Positions 56,331 through 64,000 of a stretch of 64,000 nt of DNA are shown here, in pieces. The translations under genes were made by a program, and so were the position numbers. Every line of letters begins with the position of its first letter. Position 1 is the first letter of the stretch. The stretch is from Peronospora farinosa. Lineage: Eukaryota; Oomycota; Peronosporomycetes; Peronosporales; Peronosporaceae. The notes beneath the pieces were generated by a model. The model saw nothing but the letters and a program-made list of their open reading frames with translations. It did no database searches and was not told the origin of the DNA. The stretch spans positions 186,001 to 250,000 of the forward strand of contig CANTFK010000131.1 of the NCBI GenBank assembly GCA_947646735.1, in the 5' to 3' direction.

Positions 56331-56425
56331 CTTTGAAGTACCCGTCTACAAGTTTCCATGCTTTGACGAGAACGCGTCCAACTTTGTCAGATAGTACTCG
56401 ATGTCGTCGATGGTATTGGCGTACA

Positions 56426-57003
56426 CTAGCGTCTTGATCGGCGTATTAACACTTGCGACTCTTTGTTACCGCGACCTAGCTGATGGTCAAAGATGAACTC
56501 TTGCAGATTTAGAGCTGGACTGATTGTTGCTACGTAATGCTTGTGCATTAGCCGGGAAGCTGAGTTTGCCATATTACCGCTGTACGTGTTCAAGTTCAGG
56601 TACATTCTCATGACACGCGAAACACTGTAAATACCATTTGGTTTCCCGTTCAGAATATTTGATATGAATGTCATTTGCGAAACGGTTTTGTAAATCTGCT
56701 GATTTGATGAGTTGAAGCACAAGGATTGATACGAAAAACGCTTTATTCCTGAAACAAGAGATCTGATCCGCATGGTAAGATGCTCGTACAATTGCTGGAG
56801 ATATAAATCATGCTTGGCCGACAACATTTCTCCGTGCAGACCACTGATTCTGTATCCTTTGAATGCGCTAATGACCAAGACGCCGGTCAGAATCCCATTG
56901 AGAAGCAGATGAACAGGAATGCTACTCCAAATACGAAGTACAATTTGGTAGCTCGTACGGAGGTTTTGCCTCGTCGTAGATGATAACGAAGTAAAGTTAA
57001 CTA
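56426..57003 (-). pseudogene. Unidentified protein fragment
   Basis: An open minus-strand frame of about 190 codons with no good ATG near its start and a stop at 56426. It has one hydrophobic segment (VHLLLNGILTGVLVISAF) followed by a soluble part (LHGEMLSAKHDLYLQQLYEH; MRMYLNLNTYSGNMANSASR) and a basic end. It looks like the C-terminal part of a multi-pass membrane protein left between eIF3e and the transposon cluster. It could also be a last exon of an undetected gene. No family is recognised. Confidence 0.4.
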
Positions 57004-57073
57004 CTATGTGCTCGAGTGCAACGAATTTCCTGTTACTTCAGCGAAGCAGCAGTCCAGCATCCAGAAAGATCGC

Positions 57074-58589
57074 TCACTGCAAGGTCTTTCGCTTACCCAT
57101 GCGCTCAAACTGTGCCACCATGCTACAAGTCCGTGCCGCGAGATCTCGAGTCTTGTCGATAATCTGACGATGGACCGAGTTCTGCGGCGTTCCCATAACG
57201 ATAAGTCCTTCTTGGGAGTCGATCTTAGCGTCAAGGCGAGCATTACGGATCAGATTCACAATCCACTTCTCAGCCTCGCCGTCCTCCTGCATTGCCAACT
57301 TGGACGACAGCACCTTCATGTCAATGGTGCAGTGCACACGGCAGTACATTTCAAAGATGGCCAGGCGTGCGGCCTCCATGAAATCTGTCGAGTTCTTCTC
57401 GTAAAGGAAAAAGTCGCTAGCCAGCACGACCTCGCACTCGCGCAGCTTCTCCCGGGCGGACTCGAAGTCGAAGTTAATGAAAAGACACTCAACAAAGTCC
57501 ACTATCGGGTCACAGTAGCCCTTGTCGTCGACGCGTAGCACACGAAGCAGGTCCTTAATGAGATTGCGGCGACGCTTGTGCAAAATAACGCCAGCGCAGA
57601 GATAGCGCAGGAGCCAAGGTGCGTTGCTCTGGATGGCCTCAACGCAGCGCGACTGCAGCATGAAGTCGACAATTGCGTCGCGACCCTCTTCGTGCCACGC
57701 AAATACAAATAGCGACCAGTGCAGCAGCCACGTGCGCTGCTGGAGCTGCTCAACTGGGCTCATAATGGTCTATTGTCGGTAAAAAAAAAAGAAAAAAAAA
57801 TTGTCAGCACCAACAAGTGGATTTCGTACTGAGGATTAGGCCACGTACGCTGCTCTCAATGACGTCGCTGATGCGGGAGATGTCAGCCAGTGCGTCCTCC
57901 CAGCGGAAGATGAGGATCTCAGCGGCGAGCTTGCCCCACAGTGCGTTCAAGTATTGCTCTGATGAATTGGGGATGAGCACCCCGTAGTATGTGAGGTACG
58001 TAAGGCAGTCCTGGTAATTGCCACACTCGTATTGCAGCTTGGCGTACTTGTATAGACCATCAAGCACAGCAGGTGTAATCTGCATCAAAAAGGTATCAAC
58101 AACAGTCAATGAGTCAGTCTGTTAAGACAACATCTCTACCAAAATAACATCTATGTGTTTGAGTCCACGTACGCCCTCGTTCTGCTCGAGGTGGTTAGCA
58201 TTAAGCAGATTCTCACTCTGCAGTTGCATGATCTTTTCCTCATCCTCAATGAGGCTCAGCATGGGGCCACACTCGCTCTTAGCAAAGCTCAGCGCATCCA
58301 AAATCTCACTTCGACGCGTCTCAAACTCCTGCGGCACGTTGTCTGTTCCATGCAGCGTCTCATAAATCTCCACGGCAAAATCCGCCATATTAGTGGGCTT
58401 TAGTAATGCTAGTTTGGCCGCCATGAGATTTGCTTCGTCATACAGCTCGCTACTGGATAGAAAGTCAATAAGTGGGAACATAAAGTGAAGATCCATGAAA
58501 GGCGCCAGACGATTCGTTAGATCAAATTTGGTGTCGGGTGGGACGCTCACACCGGACGAGACTGCATCCATTTCCTCGTGACTGCTCAT
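57074..58589 (-). CDS. EIF3E: Translation initiation factor eIF3 subunit e (INT6)
   Basis: PCI-domain subunit of eIF3, which brings mRNA and the 40S ribosome together. Three exons fit exactly in phase 0: 58589-58173, 58079-57849 and 57769-57074, giving 447 residues, the usual length. The introns begin GTACGT; the second has a poly-T stretch before its ATAG acceptor. The N-terminus shows the family signature DLTNRLAPFMDLHFMFPLID and later LHGTDNVPQEFETRRSEIL. The middle has LYKYAKLQYECGNYQDCLTY. The PCI domain follows (QQRTWLLHWSLFVFAWHEEG; RLAIFEMYCRVHCTIDMKVL). The C-terminus ends ERMGKRKTLQ. Confidence 0.96.
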
Positions 58590-59024
58590 TGTCTTGGTTT
58601 GTTGTAGAAGGAGGAAAAGGGGAGAAGAAGACAGCGCAGGGACTCACTTGACTTGGCTGCTGGAATGAATGGCGATGGATATCGATACACTTGTACTGAA
58701 ATAAGTGCGATAGGTTTAACCCAAAATGTGCTAAGATTACTGGGTCAAAGCGTTTAGTCCAGTTTAATAGGCTTTGACCCAATAATCTGAAAACATTTTC
58801 GATTTTTCGATTTATAAGAACCACTTTGAGACTTGATCAAGACAACGTAAAGGTTTTTCGTATAAAGGGGCTCGCGATATGAACACTGTAGCTTTCCATA
58901 CTGTAACCTACACACACCCCCATCACAAACAATTTTGGGGAGGGGACCGACCATCAACTTGTTAGTTTGCAAATCATAAGTCTGTAAACTTCTCGCCCTC
59001 TTTCACTGCGCAATGGCTTTTTCT
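58590..59024. other. Upstream of eIF3e, no gene seen
   Basis: 435 bases between the eIF3e start and the 3' end of the SDR gene on the same strand. It presumably holds the eIF3e promoter. 'aataggctttgaccca' and 'ggtttaacccaaaatg' lie near 58710-58780 without clear meaning. Confidence 0.35.
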
Positions 59025-60553
59025 TCACAGCCGCGCCTGATGTTGTTGCAACAGGAGATCCGCAAATGGCTGCAGCTTCATGGCCATCTTCAAGTTGCCC
59101 TGTAAGCGCAATTTCTTTCGAATCAATGCTTGCTGCATCCGCAGTCGGCCCGCTGCCAAATCCAAAAAGTCCTGCTCGTCCATGTGGATCTGCAGGTCCG
59201 GTGCCAGACGCGGGTGTCTCCCTTCTAACAACGTGCCCTTGCCATGAAGCAATGATATCGTCCATACCTCCTTGTTAATGTGCCATTCGAGCACACCTGA
59301 AATCTGCTTGCTAAGCGCAGGACCTTTCTCCTGCAGTGTCGTCCGCAGTCGGTCAAACACTTCGGCACACTCACTAGAGCGAGAAGTAGTCAGAGACGTC
59401 GGTGGTGCCGTCACGTTGCGCATCATTGGTTCAAACGAGTCTTGCGTGGACGTGGGATGGGTCACGCGACTAAAATCCATTACATCTCGCCATTGCTCTG
59501 CCACGAGCTCAGGCGTAAACTGAGTGGGATCGGTGGGAAAGCCGACACCATGGGTGCGCTGTAGACGCAGAGCTCCGACCCATCCACCTCCCAGCTCAAG
59601 CAGCTGACCGTTGTCCTTGCATGATGAGTGACATAGATACACAATGATTGGCGACGTCAATTCCGGCGTCAGCTTGGCATAGACGTCGTCGGGCCAAACT
59701 GGCTGCGTCAGTCGGGTGCCAGCCACAGGAGACACTGCATTTACAGCAATATTGTACTTGAGACCTGCTTAAAACAACAAATTATCATTCAACAGTGTAA
59801 GCCATTATTAACAGCAACTCCTTCTTCGTCTGTAGCTTAGATCGGCCAACGGACCCTCTCGGTTGAGCGCCACAGTGAATCCAACGAGCCCCATCTTCAT
59901 CGCCGCATAGTTGACCTGCCCAAAGTTGCCATAAAACCCGGCACCAGACACGCAATTAAGAATCCTGCCGTACTTTTGGTCTCGCATGATAGGCCACACC
60001 GCTTGCGTGACACTGAACGTGCCCAGCAAACTTGAACGATACACGTCGTCCCTACAGGCAGCAGCAGCAGTAGCAGCAATAAGCACTCTATCTTTTGTCA
60101 TAATCTAGCAGTCTTCAACAATAGCGAGCTCCTCTTGCAGTCAAAATACCAGTCTTTTGGTGTCATCTTGCGGAAGGATCCATCACGAATAACTGTAGCA
60201 TTCTACACCAGTAACAACAGCAGAAACTGTCATGCTTTATCCCATACTCTCACAACTAGAGGGCAGGAACTGCATACATTGATCAAGATATCGACTCTTT
60301 TGAAGTGGTCGATTGCAGTCTTGACGATTTCCACACCATTTGTCGTGCTATTGTAATCACCCACAGCCACACCACCTCGTTTACGGATGTTCTGGACAAC
60401 GTCGTCCACAAGTGAATGGTCAATGTCGTTGTCATTTACTACAACACGAACCCCGCGTGCCGCTAACGCCTGCACCCACGCTTGACCTAATCCACGACCG
60501 GCACCTGTCACAATTGCCACTTGCGCTGAGTCTCCGCTTCCGAACGACAGCAT
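59025..60553 (-). CDS. Peroxisomal SDR-SCP2 fusion (HSD17B4-like, no hydratase)
   Basis: Resembles the dehydrogenase part of peroxisomal multifunctional enzyme type 2, which oxidises 3-hydroxyacyl-CoA, fused to a sterol-carrier (SCP2) domain. Four exons fit in frame: 60553-60278, 60202-60150, 60051-59855 and 59764-59025, giving 421 residues. The Rossmann motif is VAIVTGAGRGLGQAW (TGxxxGxG). The usual NNAG reads N-N-A-T across the first splice (DILIN, then NATVIRDGSFRKMTPKDW). Catalytic residues are in ILNCVSGAGFYGNFGQVNYA (S...Y-x3-K with MKMGLVGF). SCP2 follows at about residues 310-415 (GVLEWHINKEVWTISLLHGK). The C-terminal ARL is a type 1 peroxisomal signal. The MaoC-like hydratase domain of animal and fungal MFE2 is absent. 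Confidence 0.88.
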
Positions 60554-60554
60554 C

Positions 60555-60590
60555 TTTCTCTCTCTCTCTCTATCCTCTCTCTCTCCGTTA
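60555..60590 (-). promoter_or_regulatory. GA-rich tract directly before the SDR start codon
   Basis: (CT)n on the plus strand, so (GA)n on the SDR sense strand, ends two bases before the ATG. The SDR and DNAJC9 genes diverge from a 180-bp interval containing this tract, so it is a shared promoter region. Confidence 0.5.
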
Positions 60591-60733
60591 AGTTGACACT
60601 TTTTTAAGTTGAAGATTCGGAGTTAAATAGTTGGGTGGAAGACACATAAAAAGATGTGGTAGTAGCTAGAGCTGATACGATTTGTAACTTTTGTAATGCT
60701 TTTTGTCACGCAAGTACGTCACTAGTTGCAACG

Positions 60734-61836
60734 ATGGCAGCAGCGATGATCCATGCTGAATTTGGGGACGACTGTGACCTGTATGCGGTGATGGGTGTGT
60801 CGAGATCAGCCACTGATAAGGAAATTACTCGGGCTTATCGTAAACTGGCTCTGAAATATGTGCGTCTGCTCGTTTTACTCGTAAGATAGTGGAGTCTTTT
60901 GACATTCTTGCTCCATGGTTGTAGCACCCTGACAAGCAACGAGGTGATAAAGCTTCGTGTATCAAAGCAACAGCCAAGTTTCAGGCTGTGAGTGCCATCC
61001 ATTCGATCTTGAGTGACAAGGAAGCACGTGCGGTCTACGATGAGTCGGGCACAATCCTATCGGACGACCATGACAACAAGACCTCGTCGTTCCAGATGTG
61101 GACACAATACTTTGCACGTATCTTTCCCAAGGTATCCATGGAGGATATTGACAGGTTCGAGGGGGAATATCGTCACTCAGATGAGGAAAGACGTGATGTT
61201 CTGTCCGCCTACACCAAGTACGAGGGTAAGATGCAGCAAATCTTGGACACGATCATGTTGTCCACGGACGACGATGAAGAACGCTTTGCGGAGATGATCC
61301 GGAAGGCCATTAAAGAGAAGGAGGTCAGTGTCTATGCTAGACGATAAAAGTTTCAATACCATCAAGTATTAACTCGTGGATTGGTGAAAACAGTTGAAGA
61401 CCTTCCCGACATGGCGCGAGTACGTGAAGAAGCAGTCCAAAAAGACGAAAAGGAAAGAAACTCCGGTAGAGCAAAAGCGCAAGCAAGCAAAGCGTGAGAA
61501 GGAAGCGCGCGAGGCCGAAGAACTGTTGAAAAAGATCCAAGGCAACCAGAAAAAGCGTGGGGAGGAGTCGGACAGCACAGCGCTCAGTACGGAAAGGTGA
61601 TGTCGTGCTTGTTGAGTACATGAAAATCGTCTGAGCATTACTGACTTTTAAGTCTGTTTTTTGTAATCAGAAAGCGCGAATTTAAATCGTTGCTTGGCAG
61701 CTTGGAAGCCAAGTACACTGACAAGGGTAAAAAGTCAAAGCGTAAGGCTGCATCGCAGGACCCAGGCGAGCCCAGTGAAGAAGAGTTCCTCGCCGCCCAG
61801 AAGCGGCTAAACCGTAGCAAAAAATGTGCTGAGTAA
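60734..61836 (+). CDS. DNAJC9: DNAJC9-like J-domain protein
   Basis: A nuclear J-protein; in animals DNAJC9 works with Hsp70 as a histone chaperone. Four exons fit: 60734-60859, 60925-61323, 61394-61596 and 61671-61836, giving 297 residues. The J-domain spans the first intron: DLYAVMGVSRSATDKEITRA with YRKLALKY, then HPDKQRGDKASCIKATAKFQ. Next comes the family-specific middle (TQYFARIFPKVSMEDIDRFE; KMQQILDTIMLSTDDDEERF) and a Lys-rich helical C-terminal half. It ends RLNRSKKCAE. An in-frame ATG at 60746 is an alternative start. It diverges from the SDR gene. Confidence 0.9.
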
Positions 61837-62088
61837 CTTTTCTATGGTGTTAAAGCTCTCAAATGCGACACACGGACAAACGCGTGTGTGCTGTTGCAAT
61901 ACGCTGCTTATGTCGGAGCGCTTGCGTATTATCATTAAACTCAAAAAAAAATTCATCGCAGTCTTGCCGCTGCTAGCGAAACTAATGGCAAACAAGGTTG
62001 TACTAGACAAAGAACATAAAATTTACTGAATGAATGAAAGCATATGCTCGCCACTAGAGGCGACGAGTCTTGAGAAGCCTAATTCTAC

Positions 62089-62719
62089 TTAGGCATGCTT
62101 CCCCTCATCTTTGCTCTTGGGCATAACACGACGTAGAACGGGTGTAAGCACGCCATAGACGGCAAGTGTAAGCACCGGCATGGTAAGCAGCCACAAGTAG
62201 ATGGCGTGCAATAGCGTAAAGCGGAAGACCAGCAGCGTGTTGATCGTGTCTGTCTTCATGTCCTCCATAAAGCTGCTCATGGCAAACTCACTGTCACCTT
62301 CACCTCCTCCAAACAAAGCGTTGCCGTAATAGCTACAACATCAACAAAGTCACATGACAATCAACACCTGCAGAGAAGCAGAAATGACTAATTCAGACGC
62401 ACATGAAGACGGGGATAGACGCAATGTTTAGTGGCGTCATGAGGTAATTTGTAAGCATGGCAGCTACGGGGTTCAGTCGAAAGAGAAAGATGGCAGCCAT
62501 TACGGGTACAGTTGTGACCCCAGGAATGGGAAAGATTCCTCCAGAGACACCAAACGCCATGGCCAGTGCAATGCTGCTAGGGGAAGCTAAGAGAGAGAGA
62601 AAGATGTTATCGTAATAGAAAGGAGAAAGAGGAGACAATTAGAGGTGATAATACGCACCGCCAGACTTGAGCAGTTTCACGATAGGGGTCTTAACATTTT
62701 GCTTAAAAAAGCTGCTCAT
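62089..62719 (-). CDS. DUF2062-type membrane protein
   Basis: Three exons fit: 62719-62659, 62586-62403 and 62332-62089, giving 162 residues. The N-terminus is MSSFFKQNVKTPIVKLLKSG. Then comes the DUF2062-like core SSIALAMAFGVSGGIFPIPG followed by TTVPVMAAIFLFRLNPVAAM and LTNYLMTPLNIASIPVF. A second hydrophobic region is near the C-terminus (LWLLTMPVLTLAVYGVLTPV), ending in a Lys-rich tail. The membrane role of this family is not established. It converges on DNAJC9 with 250 bp between. Confidence 0.72.
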
Positions 62720-62798
62720 GTTGATGCTTTGTCACTTGTCAGTTCACGAGTAACTATAGCGTAAACCTTTTGTGGACCACAGCAGATCGCGAACAATC

Positions 62799-63020
62799 AT
62801 GGAAAAAACAAAGAAATTATACATTGGATACATCCAGTCCTCGGATTATTGCAAAAGTTGTCATGAATGTTACCGTGAGATTTTGTTTACTCTCAGGCAC
62901 ATGACCGTGCAACTGGATCATGATAGTCCACATCCTCAGGTCTTCTTATCTGCAGGTCAAGGTGGCCAGTACGCTGTTTGTAGCGCACAATGTGTCATTG
63001 CGGAGCCACTTACAAGCTAG
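62799..63020 (+). CDS. Small hypothetical ORF
   Basis: An ATG at 62799 opens MEKTKKLYIGYIQSSDYCKS and runs 73 codons with five Cys. It lies 80 bases from the divergent start of the DUF2062 gene. No family is recognised and coding status is doubtful. Confidence 0.25.
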   Translation: MEKTKKLYIGYIQSSDYCKSCHECYREILFTLRHMTVQLDHDSPHPQVFLSAGQGGQYAVCSAQCVIAEPLTS

Positions 63021-63176
63021 GCTGTATATGTAAGAAGCATTATATATTTGTAATGCCGGAATGAATACGGTAATACGGGCAGTGCCTATGTCATGCAAAG
63101 TTCTGCAGTGGAAGCTCACTTCAATCAGCGCGAGTCAACCGACCAGAACCCGACAATGAGACTGGCTTTCATGTCT

Positions 63177-63520
63177 CTAGTGCTCTGGTGCACGTCGTCC
63201 AACTCTGACAGTAATTCGTTCAGTTGCCATCACGGCAGCAACAAATCCTGTCAGATTCTCACGTCTACATTTCTGTTTAGGACATGCAACAATTCCACAC
63301 TGTTTAAAATAATCAGTGTCGTTAACGGCGACATAAATGCGATATATCTGCAATGCGTCATTGTATTGCAAAACGTTATAATCACTTATGACGATATAGA
63401 ATGTCCTTATAGTATGTACTTTTCCTGTTTCCAACAAGTATCTTTGAAAAACGACATCATTCTTTCAACAGCCACTTCGCGGTTAAATTTCCTCAATTTG
63501 TTGAAGACTTTTGGTAAGTA
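63177..63520 (-). CDS. Possible small two-exon gene
   Basis: The minus strand has KVFNKLRKFNREVAVERMMS followed by FFKDTCWKQEK. A GTACAT...TTGCAG intron would join this in phase to IYRIYVAVNDTDYFKQCGIV and ACPKQKCRREN, ending at 63177. The first exon lies beyond a TTACCAAAAG acceptor and was not found. Divergent from the VMP1-like gene. No family is recognised; both frames could be chance. Confidence 0.25.
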
Positions 63521-63729
63521 TACACTGCATCATGATGTCGAGTGAATGTAGTACGAATAACCCCACAGATACCCAATGCTGATTTGTCAAAATAAAAATC
63601 TCCGTACAAGCGTTCGATTGGCTACAAGCCAAACCCTACATACTGTCTCATTTCGATCAATCAAAAGTGGTGGGGAAAGAACTGCCAACGACACACGTCA
63701 ATTGGACCGAAAGAGAGTCGTGGAAGACT

Positions 63730-64000
63730 ATGACGAGTAGGAATAACACGTCTGTTCCTCTTGCTGAAGTGTTGCGTCAAGAGCGTAAGAAACTGACACT
63801 CTTCCGTCGTCCTTTAAGTGTTTTCTATCACTTTGGGATTGTATTCTTTCGCTTTTGCAAGTGGTTAGCACTGAAAATACAGCGTAATGCAGCCACACGA
63901 TTTGTTGTGCTGCCATTGTTGCTACTGTGGCTCGTAGCTTCAAGTCGTGATGGTCCACACCATCAACTGCTAGACGAGTTTAATAATAACATCAAGTTTG
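63730..64000 (+). CDS. VMP1: VMP1-like membrane protein, N-terminal part (runs off the window)
   Basis: The ATG at 63730 opens a frame that continues to the window edge (90 codons). AEVLRQERKKLTLFRRPLSV followed by a hydrophobic segment, then VVLPLLLLWLVASSRDGPHH and QLLDEFNNNIKF, matches the N-terminal layout of vacuole membrane protein 1. There the 'LTL..xP' helix, a first membrane segment and 'GPHxxxL' precede the VTT domain. VMP1 is an ER lipid scramblase needed for autophagosome formation. The diagnostic VTT domain is outside the window. Confidence 0.6.
   Translation, partial: MTSRNNTSVPLAEVLRQERKKLTLFRRPLSVFYHFGIVFFRFCKWLALKIQRNAATRFVVLPLLLLWLVASSRDGPHHQLLDEFNNNIKF

Noticed and set aside
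63093..63545. 150-residue plus-strand ORF
   Set aside because: Low-complexity composition without domains; the opposite strand gives a slightly better spliced reading, itself weak.

Overview
The window reads as nuclear DNA of an oomycete, most likely a member of the Peronosporales (Phytophthora or a downy mildew). The evidence is an elicitin-domain secreted protein, compact eukaryotic genes with short GT-AG introns (about 60-130 bp), a protein-only RNase P, and dense Ty3/gypsy retrotransposons. Species cannot be fixed from sequence reading alone.

Layout. 1-10970 is a graveyard of minus-strand Ty3/gypsy copies: element A (1-2549), element B with its 3' LTR (2550-5616), a fragment of another repeat (5617-6440), and element C with gag, protease, RT, RNase H, partial integrase and 5' LTR (6445-10970). 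11076-16254 is a gene island: KIN17, a broken RPEL-repeat gene, THOC7 and a DnaJ/zinc-finger protein. 16715-19545 is a decayed LINE carrying a 611-bp SINE-like insertion with a perfect 16-bp target duplication. 19908-31982 is a second gene island: an elicitin with a 30-bp tandem-repeat tail, PRORP, a five-exon protein with an acylation-type N-terminus, cytosolic valyl-tRNA synthetase and a small membrane protein.

32614-56330 is a nested transposon cluster. An old gypsy element D (RNase H, integrase, chromodomain) is split by a full-length young gypsy element E (34353-42027, 342-bp LTRs differing at one base, TSD GCCGA) and by two copies of a long repeat with imperfect inverted ends ('LTR-X'). 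LTR-X also occurs twice on the minus strand beside a gag-like region. Gypsy element F (50584-55109) follows, and the cluster ends in a fold-back LTR structure. 57074-64000 is a third gene island: eIF3e, a peroxisomal SDR-SCP2 protein, DNAJC9, a DUF2062-type membrane protein and the start of a VMP1-like gene.

The host genes are mostly housekeeping: RNA export (THOC7), tRNA maturation and charging (PRORP, ValRS), translation initiation (eIF3e), DNA damage/RNA (KIN17), histone/Hsp70 chaperoning (DNAJC9), peroxisomal lipid metabolism, and autophagy or lipid scrambling (VMP1). The elicitin is the only obvious host-interaction gene and lies next to the LINE.

The most unusual signal is in the retrotransposons. 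All three gypsy copies whose 3' ends survive (B, E, F) carry an open or recently open frame on the strand opposite to pol, between integrase/chromodomain and the 3' LTR. In element E it starts with ATG 13 bp inside the 3' LTR and runs about 480 codons with one stop and one frameshift. It shows a C2HC cluster, an Arg/Ser-rich block and a coiled coil. This resembles in arrangement the antisense accessory ORFs of plant Tat elements and retroviral antisense genes, but I do not recognise the proteins.
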